From NCBI GenBank assembly GCA_937892955.1, contig CALBKH010000028.1:1-61517 (forward strand): a stretch of 61,517 bases of DNA, written 5' to 3'. Numbering within the stretch: position 1 is the stretch's first letter; each line of letters begins with the position of its first letter. The notes beneath the pieces are model-generated. The model saw nothing but the letters and a program-made list of their open reading frames with translations. It did no database searches and had not been told where the DNA came from. Positions 41,928 to 50,131 of this stretch are shown here, in pieces. This DNA comes from an uncultured Alphaproteobacteria bacterium. GTDB taxonomy: Bacteria > Pseudomonadota > Alphaproteobacteria > Rhizobiales > Ancalomicrobiaceae. The translations under genes and the position numbers were made by a program.

Positions 41928-43127
41928 TCATGGCGACGGCTCGCGGACACCGAGGGTGTGAATGTCGGGATCGTAGGCGCCCGAGCCGATGGCGGGGCGC
42001 AATCCCACCGGATCGCTCAGCCGGGCGTAGAAGGCCCCGATGGTGCGCATCATCGTCTCGACGGTGAAGCGGGCGGCGACCGACCGACGCATCTCGACGG
42101 CCAGTGCGACGCCCTCCTCCGGCTCGGCGAGGCGGCGATGCATGGCGTCGGTGAGGGCGACGACGTCGCCCGGCGGCACCAGATGGCCGACGTGACCCTC
42201 GTAGATCTCGGGGATGCCGCCGACATGGGTGGCGACGAGCGGCACGGCGGCGGCGAGCGTCTCCAGCACCACGTAGGGCAGCGATTCGGCGCGCGACGGC
42301 AGCACCACGGCATGCGCCAGCGGCAGCGCTTCGCGGATCGGCATCGGATCGCGGAAGGTGATGGCGTCGCTCAGGCCGAGGTCGCGCACCATCGCCTCGT
42401 AAGCGGCGCGTTCGTCGCCGACGCCGACGATCAGCGCCGTCGCTCTCTCGCCGCGGGCGCGCAGATGTTCGATCGCGCGGATGAAGACGTCGGTGCCTTT
42501 GAGCTGGCGCAACATGCCGATGTAGAGGAAGTCGACCGCATCGGGCCGCGGCGCGATCGGCTCGAACTCTTCCGGCATCAGACCGTTGTAGGCGAGAACG
42601 GCGGGGACTTTCGGCCGGCCGATCTTCTCCTCGTAGGAACGACGCTCGTAGTCGGAGACGAAGACGAGGCCGTCGGTCATGCGCTCGAGGATGCGCTCGA
42701 GGGCGAAATAGATGCGTCCTTCGAGGCTCGACGTGGCGAAATGCAGACTACCGCCGTGCGGGCAGTAGATACGGATCGGCCGCTGCCCCTCGAGCCGCAG
42801 GCCGGTGCCGATCAGCCGGGCGAAGGACCCTCCCTTGGAGCCGTGACCGTGAAGAACGTCGGGTTCGAGCGCGGCGACATGGGTCCACAGACGCCACGTC
42901 GAGGCGAGGTCGGCGGGCGACAGCGCCCGACGCATCGGGAACCGGGTGATCCCGAACGCCAGTTCGGGCGCCACACGGGCGATCCACTCGGCCTCGAAGT
43001 CGCCGCCGGTCAGGCTGTCGCAGACGATGCCGACCGAGTGACCCGCGGCCGTCTGCGCCGTGGCGAGATCGACCACGTGGCGAAAGATGCCTCCGATCGG
43101 TGCGCGCACGCAGTGAACGATGCGCAT
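41928..43127 (-). CDS. Glycosyltransferase family 4
   Basis: The 399-residue GT-B enzyme starts MRIVHCVRAPIGGIFRHVVD, a standard GT4 N-terminus. An in-frame ATG at 43145 would add six residues. The donor domain has FLYIGMLRQLKGTDVFIRAI near 205 and AVVLPSRAESLPYVVLETLA near 275 with the EX7E-type Glu residues. It follows wza and precedes the priming transferase on the same strand. The sugar is unknown. An AT-rich patch with a T6 run upstream at 43254-43275 may hold its own promoter. Confidence 0.9.
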   Translation of the reverse strand: MRIVHCVRAPIGGIFRHVVDLATAQTAAGHSVGIVCDSLTGGDFEAEWIARVAPELAFGITRFPMRRALSPADLASTWRLWTHVAALEPDVLHGHGSKGGSFARLIGTGLRLEGQRPIRIYCPHGGSLHFATSSLEGRIYFALERILERMTDGLVFVSDYERRSYEEKIGRPKVPAVLAYNGLMPEEFEPIAPRPDAVDFLYIGMLRQLKGTDVFIRAIEHLRARGERATALIVGVGDERAAYEAMVRDLGLSDAITFRDPMPIREALPLAHAVVLPSRAESLPYVVLETLAAAVPLVATHVGGIPEIYEGHVGHLVPPGDVVALTDAMHRRLAEPEEGVALAVEMRRSVAARFTVETMMRTIGAFYARLSDPVGLRPAIGSGAYDPDIHTLGVREPSP

Positions 43128-43371
43128 GGTTCCGTTTTCCGACATTCTCATCCCCGTCCGAACCTCGGACATCTCCCGTTTCCGTCGGGGAGACTGCGCC
43201 GGGGAACGTGAAGTTCGAGTTGATGTCGGACGTACGGGAACTTCGCGATCGCGGAATAAAATCGTTAGTCTTAAAAAAGCGGCGGCGAAGACGGTGAAGA
43301 ATGTATCGATCGACGCGAGATGCGTCCGCAGAGGCGATTTCGTCGGGGAAATCTCACGCTTCGATCGCAGA
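43128..43371 (-). promoter_or_regulatory. Gap between wza and the GT4 gene
   Basis: The 244 bases hold no supported gene. An AT-rich island at 43254-43275 (on the minus strand CTTTTTTAAGACTAACGATT) stands out from the GC-rich surroundings. It could be a promoter for the GT4-priming transferase pair or a T-rich end of the wza transcript. No clear hairpin precedes the T run. Confidence 0.35.
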
Positions 43372-43929
43372 TCAGAAGTATCGCTCGCGAACGTAGATGG
43401 TGTCGCCGGGACGGATCGGATCGGTCACCGGGACACGCCCGACCAGGACTTCGCCGTTGATCTGGCGGGTGACGTCGAGGTTCGCCTGATCGGCGCGGGC
43501 CGAATAGCCGCCGGCGATCGCCACCGCGGTCTGGGCGGTCATGCCGGCGACATAGGGGTACTGACCGGCGTTCTTGACTTCGCCCATGATGAAGAAGGGG
43601 CGATACTGGTCGATGTCGACCGAGACGTCGGGACGCTTGAGGTAGCCGTTGCGCAGCTTGGCGGCGATCTCGGCTTCCAGTTCGGCGGCGGTCCGGCCGC
43701 GCGCCGCCACTCCCCCGATCAACGGCATCGAGATGTTGCCGGAGGCGTCGACCAGATAGGTGTTGGTGAGGTTGGCCTGATCGAAGACGGTGATGCGCAG
43801 CTTGTCGCCGGCATCGAAGCGATAGGGCTGAGTCAGAACCTCGTGGAAGGCGGGATTCGGCCGCACGTAGTTCGAGCAGCCCGCCAGAATGGCGGCCGAC
43901 ACGATCGCCGCACCCAGTCGCAGAAGCAT
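43372..43929 (-). CDS. Polysaccharide export lipoprotein (Wza/OtnA type, short form)
   Basis: The 185-residue protein has a lipobox ILAGC near residue 18, so it is probably an outer-membrane lipoprotein. It contains the poly-export domain: YRFDAGDKLRITVFDQANLT near residue 36 and MPLIGGVAARGRTAAELEAE near 67. A SLBB-like domain follows: FFIMGEVKNAGQYPYVAGMT near 112. It is the short alphaproteobacterial type without the large C-terminal ring helix of E. coli Wza. It exports polymer across the outer membrane. The ATG at 43929 follows GAGGGG; a CtrA-like box lies 44 bases upstream. Confidence 0.92.
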   Translation of the reverse strand: MLLRLGAAIVSAAILAGCSNYVRPNPAFHEVLTQPYRFDAGDKLRITVFDQANLTNTYLVDASGNISMPLIGGVAARGRTAAELEAEIAAKLRNGYLKRPDVSVDIDQYRPFFIMGEVKNAGQYPYVAGMTAQTAVAIAGGYSARADQANLDVTRQINGEVLVGRVPVTDPIRPGDTIYVRERYF

Positions 43930-43972
43930 GGTCGAACCCCTCACGGACGTCATGCCCGCACATTGGTTCGAT

Positions 43973-43991
43973 ATGGTTAACGAAGACTGAA
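43973..43991 (-). promoter_or_regulatory. CtrA-like box upstream of wza
   Basis: On the minus strand TTCA-GTCTTCG-TTAACCAT matches TTAA-N7-TTAACCAT with a single mismatch. It lies 44-62 bases before the wza start and within the divergent region shared with the Wzz gene at 44086, so it could affect both. Confidence 0.6.
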
Positions 43992-44085
43992 CGCGCCGCG
44001 ACGCTCGGGTTCATACGCTACGGATTAACCTCTCACTTACCTTAATGAATTCATATTGGGGTGAGTGGAGTCGGGAGTACCGTGC

Positions 44086-46248
44086 ATGAATACGGTCCAG
44101 GTGACCAACGTCGACGACGTGACCATCGACCTCGGAGTGGTGCTCCGGGCTCTGTGGCGCGCACGCCTGCGCATCCTGCTCCTCACTCTCCTCGCCGCGG
44201 TCGCGTCCTACGCCGCCTTGTCGACGATGACGCCGAGCTACAAGTCCGATACCCGTCTCGTCATCGAGACCCACGACCTGCCGGTCGGCCAGCAGACGCG
44301 GCAGGGCGAAGCGGAACGCGCCCTCCTCGACGAACAGGGCGTCGGCAGTCAGGTCCAGCTCCTCACTTCGCGCGACATCGCGCGCCGCGTCGTCGCGTCG
44401 CTCGAGCTGATGAAGGACCCCGAATTCGCCGGTGGCGGTTCGTTGCTCGGCCTCATCGGCCTGGGGCGCGGCTCCGGTGGATCGTCGGAAGAGCGGGTGC
44501 TGGAGAAGTTCATCGAACATCTCAACGTCTTCCAGGTGGAGAAGACGCGCGTCATCCAGGTGGAATTCGCCTCCCGTGATCCGGAGAAGGCGGCGAAGAT
44601 CGCCACCGCCGTCGTCCAGGAGTATCTCGCGGCGGCGGCCGAGGCGAAGGGCCGCAGCTCGGCGGAGGCCTCCAAGTTCCTCTCCTCCGAGATCGAGCAA
44701 CTGCGCCGCCGCGTCTCGGATGCCGAAGCCAAGGTCGAGCAGTATCGCGCCGGAGCCGACCTCTTCGTCGGCCAGAACAACGTCAAGATCTCCGAGCAGC
44801 AGATCGGCGAACTGAACTCGCAGCTGACCGCCGCCAAGGCGCAGCGCTCGGAGACCGAGGCGCGGGTGCGTCAGTTGAAGCGGCTCCTGGAGAGCGGCGC
44901 CGGGCTCGATACGGCGTCGGAAGTGACCTCGGCGCCGAGCGTCCAGCGCCTGCACGACCGCCAGTCGGCGCTCAAGGCGCGCGCCGCGGAACTCGCCACC
45001 ACCTATCTGCCGAATCATCCGCAGGTGCAGGCGATCAACGCCCAGATCGCCGACATCGACGGCCAGATTCGCGCCGAGGCGCGCAAGGTGCTGGCGAGCT
45101 ACGAGAACGAATCGAAGGTCGCCGAAGGGCGCGTGAAGCAGCTCACCGCGCAGTTCAACGAATTCAAGTCGCAGGCGGCGAAGGCCGGCGAAGAGGACAT
45201 TCAGCTCCGGGCGCTGGAGCGCGAGGCCAAGGTGCAGCGCGATCAGCTCGAGGAGTTCCTGGCGCGCTATCGCGATGCCCTCGCCCGGCAGGTGAGCGGG
45301 GCTCAGCCGGCCGACGCGCGCGTCATCTCGGCGGCGACGGTGCCGGTCAAGCCGGCGTTCCCGAAGGTGATGCCGCTCACCCTGGCGATCACCGCGTCGA
45401 CCTTCCTGTTCGTCTGTCTGTGGATCGTCTTCCGCGAATTCGCCGCCGGAAACGTGCTGCGCCGGACCGCGACGGTGGACGCCCCGACGGGCACCGCCGC
45501 ACCCGCCGCCGCGGTTGCCGCCGCCGCTCCGATTCCCACCGCCGGCGCCGCGCCGGTCGATGGTCGCATCGGAACGCATCGTCTCGAAGCGCCGGGGATC
45601 TCCGGCCTGTTGCCGCACGCCACCTCGTCGGCGTTGGAGAAGGAGGCGGCCGCCTCGCTCGAGCGGATCTGGAACGAGATCTCGGCGGAGGCCGAGGACG
45701 GCCAGCGCATCGTCGTCACCTCCGCGACCTCCGATCACGCCGCCCATCTCGCGGCGCTGGCATTGCTCAGGGTCGCGGCCAAGCGCGGCGCCAAGGTCTG
45801 TCTCGTCGATCTCGCCGCCAACGGCGAGGATCTCGCCGATCTCGTCGGCGAACCCGACATGCCGGGCCTCTCCGATCTCGTCGCCGGCGAAGCACGCTTC
45901 GCCGACATCATCTTCCGCGACCGCGCCTCGCGCGGCCACGTGGTGCTGTCGGGCCGCGACGGACTCGACGCCGACGATCTCACCGGTGACGAACTCACCG
46001 GCGCGCTCGAGGCGCTCGACCTCACCTACGATCACCTGATCCTCGACCTCGGCCTGATCGTCGCCGGACCGGGAACCGCCGATCTCGTCGCCTCGGCCGA
46101 CACGGTCGTCCTCGCCGGCGACGGCGCCGGCACCGATCCGCACACCGCCAAGGCGCACGAGGCGTTGATGGCGGCGGGGATCGATTCGATCCGGGTGCTG
46201 GCCGTCGACGGCGGCGACGTGAAGTCGGTCGCCGACGTCGCCGCCTGA
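44086..46248 (+). CDS. Wzz/GumC-type polysaccharide co-polymerase with BY-kinase-like domain lacking a P-loop
   Basis: The 720-residue protein has helix 1 near residues 28-50, a periplasmic Wzz domain with long coiled-coils (about 185-390, including YLPNHPQVQAINAQIADIDG), and helix 2 near 425-445. An Ala/Pro linker and a cytoplasmic domain (about 540-720) follow. In that domain the P-loop region reads IVVTSATSDHAAHLAALAL: no glycine-rich loop, Lys or Thr/Ser pair remains. The A' strand CLVDLAANGEDLADL keeps one Asp. Kinase activity is therefore very unlikely; the protein probably acts by scaffolding. GGGAG precedes the ATG at 44086. It is divergent from wza. Confidence 0.88.
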   Translation: MNTVQVTNVDDVTIDLGVVLRALWRARLRILLLTLLAAVASYAALSTMTPSYKSDTRLVIETHDLPVGQQTRQGEAERALLDEQGVGSQVQLLTSRDIARRVVASLELMKDPEFAGGGSLLGLIGLGRGSGGSSEERVLEKFIEHLNVFQVEKTRVIQVEFASRDPEKAAKIATAVVQEYLAAAAEAKGRSSAEASKFLSSEIEQLRRRVSDAEAKVEQYRAGADLFVGQNNVKISEQQIGELNSQLTAAKAQRSETEARVRQLKRLLESGAGLDTASEVTSAPSVQRLHDRQSALKARAAELATTYLPNHPQVQAINAQIADIDGQIRAEARKVLASYENESKVAEGRVKQLTAQFNEFKSQAAKAGEEDIQLRALEREAKVQRDQLEEFLARYRDALARQVSGAQPADARVISAATVPVKPAFPKVMPLTLAITASTFLFVCLWIVFREFAAGNVLRRTATVDAPTGTAAPAAAVAAAAPIPTAGAAPVDGRIGTHRLEAPGISGLLPHATSSALEKEAAASLERIWNEISAEAEDGQRIVVTSATSDHAAHLAALALLRVAAKRGAKVCLVDLAANGEDLADLVGEPDMPGLSDLVAGEARFADIIFRDRASRGHVVLSGRDGLDADDLTGDELTGALEALDLTYDHLILDLGLIVAGPGTADLVASADTVVLAGDGAGTDPHTAKAHEALMAAGIDSIRVLAVDGGDVKSVADVAA

Positions 46249-46303
46249 CCGGCGGCTTCGGACCCGACGACCCGCGACACCGATGGCTCCCGGTCGAGCC
46301 GCC

Positions 46304-47518
46304 TCACCTCTCGTCGCCGGTCTCCTGCGCCGCGCGCGTCGCGCCGCGACCGGCGAGACGGGCGCGCCAACCGGCGACGAACGCCCAGGCGCGTTCGTTC
46401 CGACGGATCGCCGCCTTCGCCCGCCCGACCGCCGTCGCGACGGCGAGGAAGAGGTGTCCGGCGAGCGTCACCGGCAGACGCAGATCGACCAGCTCGACCG
46501 TCTCGTCACACCAGCTCGCCTTGTAGCGCTCGCGACCCGGGCCCATGTCGTAGACGGCGAGACCGCGCCGGCAGGCCTCTTCGATGTGCCGGAAGAACAG
46601 GGTCTCGCCCGGGCTCGCCCGCGCCAGTTCGTCTTCGGCGAAGGACGCGAAGAGGGCGTAGAGCCGTCCGCCACGGATCGATGCGCCGATCACGGCACGG
46701 ATCTTCCCTCCGGCTTCGAGCCGGGTCAGCTCGACGAGCGGCGCGGCGGACCCGAGCGACGTGTGTGCGAGACGGCGGAACGCGTCGCGCACCGCGGTGG
46801 GCGCGAAAGGATCGGCGATGCCGCGGGCGGCGAGCGAGGCGCTCTTCTGGTCGAAGAAGGCGGCGAGCGTCGCCTCGACCTCCGCCGAGGTGGCGGCGAT
46901 CGAGACGCGATAGTCGCCGGCGGCGACGAGGAGTTTCTCCTTGGCCTTGACCTTCTTGCGCTTGTGACCGGCATTGCGGCCGGCGAGCAGCGCATCGAAG
47001 GAGGGACCCAAGCGGAAGACGTGGCCGTCGTCGAGCGAGGGGGCGTGGGGCAACGCGGCGACGAGCGGGTTCGCCACCCCGTCCCAGACCGTCGGTACGG
47101 CATCGAGGACGAAGGCGTCGACGCCGGCGGCGCGACCGACGGCGAGGAGACCGGTGCGGATCTCCGCGGGCGGGATTTCGGCGGCGAGGTCGCGCCAGGC
47201 GCCGAGGACGTAACCGGCGTGGCTGCCGGCGAGGCGGCGGGCGACGGTGACCGGACCGACGCGTTCGATCACCAGCGGCAGCAGAAATTCGGTCGTCCCA
47301 CCGCGCCGGCCACGGATCACCAGCGGTCGCGATCCCGGCGGCGTCGCACCGGCGGCGATCCAGGCCTCGACCCAGTCGTAGGCCTGGAAGGGCAGGACGC
47401 CGCCGCCCGTCTCGATTTCGCGCCACGCGTCCGCGACCGCCGCCGGATCGGCGACGGCGTCGAGCACCAGAGGCGCGCGAGGTTCGATCGAGGAGGGGCG
47501 AGACTTCGTTTCGGCCAT
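46304..47518 (-). CDS. CelD/BcsL-like GNAT acyltransferase
   Basis: The 404-residue product has a FemAB/GNAT-like double fold. PFQAYDWVEAWIAAGATPPG near residue 44 is typical of CelD-family N-termini. AGHKRKKVKAKEKLL near 190 is a basic region, and YALFASFAEDELARASPGETLFFRHIE and YDMGPGRERYKASWCD (about 310-355) form the acyl-CoA-binding half. Such enzymes are often found with cellulose or exopolysaccharide genes and may acylate the polymer. It is convergent with the Wzz gene; a GCCGCC...GGCGGC hairpin at 46240-46256 lies between. Confidence 0.82.
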   Translation of the reverse strand: MAETKSRPSSIEPRAPLVLDAVADPAAVADAWREIETGGGVLPFQAYDWVEAWIAAGATPPGSRPLVIRGRRGGTTEFLLPLVIERVGPVTVARRLAGSHAGYVLGAWRDLAAEIPPAEIRTGLLAVGRAAGVDAFVLDAVPTVWDGVANPLVAALPHAPSLDDGHVFRLGPSFDALLAGRNAGHKRKKVKAKEKLLVAAGDYRVSIAATSAEVEATLAAFFDQKSASLAARGIADPFAPTAVRDAFRRLAHTSLGSAAPLVELTRLEAGGKIRAVIGASIRGGRLYALFASFAEDELARASPGETLFFRHIEEACRRGLAVYDMGPGRERYKASWCDETVELVDLRLPVTLAGHLFLAVATAVGRAKAAIRRNERAWAFVAGWRARLAGRGATRAAQETGDER

Positions 47519-47724
47519 CGCGGCGAGCGGTCCGTCGTCGGCGGATCGCGGCGGGAGAGCGATCCGTTGGCGAAGCTTAGTGCATGTTCCGTTCGGGTTG
47601 GAACGACCCGATCGAAAAGAAGCTGCTGCGCGTGGGACCGGACCGGTTTTCCGGAGATCGCGGCCCCGGCCGTGTGGCGTGCGCAGGATGTTCGGGCGGC
47701 GCGGCCCGCGCCGGCGCCGGCGTC
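47519..47724. other. Gene-free gap with degenerate palindromic sequence
   Basis: No gene is supported in these 206 bases. At 47582-47620 a GCATGTTCCGTTCGGGTTGG sequence, continuing with a CGGGT...ACCCG pair, resembles a worn Rhizobiales intergenic palindrome. A further CCGGA...TCCGG pair lies near 47636-47656. Confidence 0.35.
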
Positions 47725-47940
47725 TCACTCCTTCGGGCGGACGGGCGCATACATCCATTTGACCAGCACGGCGGCGGGCGCCGCCCACAGGAAGCCGGCG
47801 ACGAGGAAATAGACGAACTGCACCCAACCGGGCTTGGTTGCGACGATCACGTCGCCGATCGCCACGGCGAAGAAGACGTAGATCAACAGGAAGATCACCA
47901 GGACCAGGGATCCGACGAGGCGGCGAGAAGGTGAGGTCAT
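47725..47940 (-). CDS. DUF2842 membrane protein
   Basis: This 71-residue protein has two membrane helices. It begins MTSPSRRLVGSLVLVIFLLI and contains AIGDVIVATKPGWVQFVYFL and WAAPAAVLVKWM, typical of DUF2842, a small inner-membrane family of Alphaproteobacteria with no known role. The ATG at 47940 follows GAGAAGGTGAGGTC. Its promoter region is shared with the divergent heme A synthase gene, a pairing that may reflect a link to the respiratory chain; this is inference. Confidence 0.85.
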   Translation of the reverse strand: MTSPSRRLVGSLVLVIFLLIYVFFAVAIGDVIVATKPGWVQFVYFLVAGFLWAAPAAVLVKWMYAPVRPKE

Positions 47941-48090
47941 GATCCGGCGTCCCACTGGAATGACAAAACGCGAGCGACGAACCGTCGCACGTTCGGAGGC
48001 GAAATGCGGCCCCACCGCGACCTCCCGTGCGATGGTCGGCTCCACCGGGTCGGTCTATATCTCGGATCGAGGCACGGAGTGAAGTCGACG

Positions 48091-49209
48091 ATGGCGATCG
48101 GAACGTTCGGCGGCGAAGACGGAAGCGGAGGCGCACGCTCGGACGAGCGGTCGGCTCCGCTGGTGCGCACCTGGCTGTTCGTGGTCGCGGCGATGATCTT
48201 CGCCATGGTGGTGGTGGGCGGCGCGACGCGGCTCACCGGGTCGGGTCTGTCGATCACCGAATGGGCGCCGATCATGGGGGCGATCCCTCCCCTCTCGGAA
48301 GCCGACTGGGCGGCCGCCTTCGCCAAGTACAAGGAGATCCCGCAATATCGGCTGGAGAACGCCGGCATGAGCCTCGGCGATTTCAAGTCGATCTTCTGGT
48401 GGGAATGGTCGCATCGGCTGCTCGGGCGCTCGATCGGGGTGGTCTACGCGCTGCCACTCCTGTGGTTCGTCGTCACCGGCCGGATCGGGCGGGCGCGCCT
48501 GCCACGCTTCCTCCTCCTCCTCGTCCTCGGCGGACTGCAGGGCTTCGTCGGCTGGTGGATGGTGGCCTCCGGCCTCGTCGACCGGGTGACGGTGGCGCCC
48601 TATCGGCTGGCGGTCCATCTGACGCTCGCCGCGGTGATCTTCGCCGCCATCGTCTGGACGGCGCTGACCTGCGGCCCGTCGTCGATGACGCGGCGGCGCT
48701 CACCGATCCTGAGGGTCGGCGCCGGCGCCGTGCTCGGCTGGACGGTGTTCCAGATCTTCCTCGGGGCGCTCGTCGCCGGCAATCACGCCGGGCTCGTCTA
48801 CAACACGTGGCCGTCGATGAACGGCTATTTCGCGCCGCCCGACCTGATGACCTGGGAACCGTGGTGGCGGAACTTCTTCGAGAACCACGCCATGGTGCAG
48901 TTCCTGCACCGCATGGGCGCCTACGTGCTGTTCGCCCTGGCGATCGCACAGTTCACGCTGGTCGTGGTGACGGCGCGGACCTCGGCGGCCCGTGTCTCGG
49001 CCTTCGTGCTCGGCTTCGCCGTCGCCTTCCAGATGCTGGTCGGCATCGCCACGTTGCTGACGCTGGTGCCGCTGTCGCTGGCGCTCACCCATCAGGCCGT
49101 GGCCATGGTGGTCCTCACCGCGGCGGTCGTCCACGCGGTCAGCGTCTTCGCTCCCGGACACATCGCGACCGGCCTGCCCGAAGTCGGCGGACGAGCGCCT
49201 GCCGGATGA
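48091..49209 (+). CDS. ctaA: Heme A synthase (COX15/CtaA family)
   Basis: The 372-residue protein has eight membrane helices in two related halves. Conserved histidine segments are present: WWEWSHRLLGRSIG near 111, PYRLAVHLTLAAV near 170, AGNHAGLVYNTWPSMNGYF near 230 and VQFLHRMGAYVLF near 270. LALTHQAVAMVVL lies near 332. It oxidises heme O to heme A for aa3-type cytochrome oxidase. The ATG at 48091 (MAIGTFGGED) is used; an in-frame GTG four codons earlier has a GAGG upstream and is possible. No cytochrome oxidase genes are adjacent. Confidence 0.95.
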   Translation: MAIGTFGGEDGSGGARSDERSAPLVRTWLFVVAAMIFAMVVVGGATRLTGSGLSITEWAPIMGAIPPLSEADWAAAFAKYKEIPQYRLENAGMSLGDFKSIFWWEWSHRLLGRSIGVVYALPLLWFVVTGRIGRARLPRFLLLLVLGGLQGFVGWWMVASGLVDRVTVAPYRLAVHLTLAAVIFAAIVWTALTCGPSSMTRRRSPILRVGAGAVLGWTVFQIFLGALVAGNHAGLVYNTWPSMNGYFAPPDLMTWEPWWRNFFENHAMVQFLHRMGAYVLFALAIAQFTLVVVTARTSAARVSAFVLGFAVAFQMLVGIATLLTLVPLSLALTHQAVAMVVLTAAVVHAVSVFAPGHIATGLPEVGGRAPAG

Positions 49210-49247
49210 CGGTTCGGACTTTTCGGACTTCCCTGCGCGCGACGCGT

Positions 49248-49266
49248 GCCGCGCCTCAGGCGCGGC
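49248..49266. terminator. Hairpin between ctaA and the LysE-type gene
   Basis: GCCGCGCC (49248-49255), loop TCA and GGCGCGGC (49259-49266) make a perfect 8-bp stem overlapping the stop codon of the minus-strand gene, in the convergent gap. Confidence 0.5.
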
Positions 49267-49870
49267 GGATCTGATCGGCGCCGAGGACGGCGAGGACGAC
49301 ACCGGCGACGCGATCGATCCACAGCCGCACCTTGCGGCCGAGCGCGTGGCGGACGCCGGAGACAACCGCCACCACGCCGACCCACCAGGCGAGCGAGCCG
49401 CAGAGGACGCCGAGGACGGTGACCGCGGCGACGATCGGATCGAAGCCGGAGGACGGCGCCAGCGCGGTGAACACCGCGGCGAACATGACGATGGTCGGCG
49501 GGTTGGTGAGCGTCAGCATCACCGAGCCGAGAAAGGCGGCGGAAACCGATGCGACGGCGGCCACTTCAGCCGGTTTGTCGGTGTCCTTGGTGAAGAAGGT
49601 CTTCAGGCCGAGCCAGATCAGGAAGAGACCGGCGGCGAGATGCAACTGCTTCTCCCAGGCGAGGACGAAGGCGGAGACGCCGGCGAGACCGAGGGCGGCG
49701 ACCGCGGCGTAGATGGCGTCGCCGACGGCGATGCCGGCGCCGGTCGCCAATCCCCAGCGCGGGCCCTGGGTCAGTGTGCGGCGCATACACAGGAGGCTCA
49801 TCGGACCGACGGGCGCGGCGACGGCGAGACCGATGCCGGCCGCCTTGAGAAAGAGGAGAACGTGGTCCAC
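49256..49870 (-). CDS. LysE/RhtB-family amino-acid exporter
   Basis: The 204-residue protein has six membrane helices. The N-terminal signature AAPVGPMSLLCMRRTLTQG near residue 18 and GDAIYAAVAALGLAGVSAFV near 50 are typical of LysE-type translocators, with FLGSVMLTLTNPPTIVMFAA near 113. These carriers export amino acids or derivatives; the substrate is unknown. It starts at an ATG at 49870 and is convergent with ctaA. Confidence 0.92.
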   Translation of the reverse strand: MDHVLLFLKAAGIGLAVAAPVGPMSLLCMRRTLTQGPRWGLATGAGIAVGDAIYAAVAALGLAGVSAFVLAWEKQLHLAAGLFLIWLGLKTFFTKDTDKPAEVAAVASVSAAFLGSVMLTLTNPPTIVMFAAVFTALAPSSGFDPIVAAVTVLGVLCGSLAWWVGVVAVVSGVRHALGRKVRLWIDRVAGVVLAVLGADQIRRA

Positions 49871-50131
49871 GGGTCGGGCCTCTCGCGTCGATGGTGAAGC
49901 CCGAGCCTAGGAGCGATCCGACGCGCCGTCCAGCGCGACGGACGGCGGCTTCGGAGGTCGCCTCGTCGCGGCTTTCCGCCCGCCCGAACCGCCCTCGACC
50001 CATGTGGACGACAAGACGACGGGTCCGTGTCATAGTCCGAGCCGCTCGGTTCTCGACTCGCTGGCGATCGACGGGACGGAACGGCGCAAGATCACAAGCT
50101 CGGCCGCAGCCGACAGATTCGGGACCCGCAC

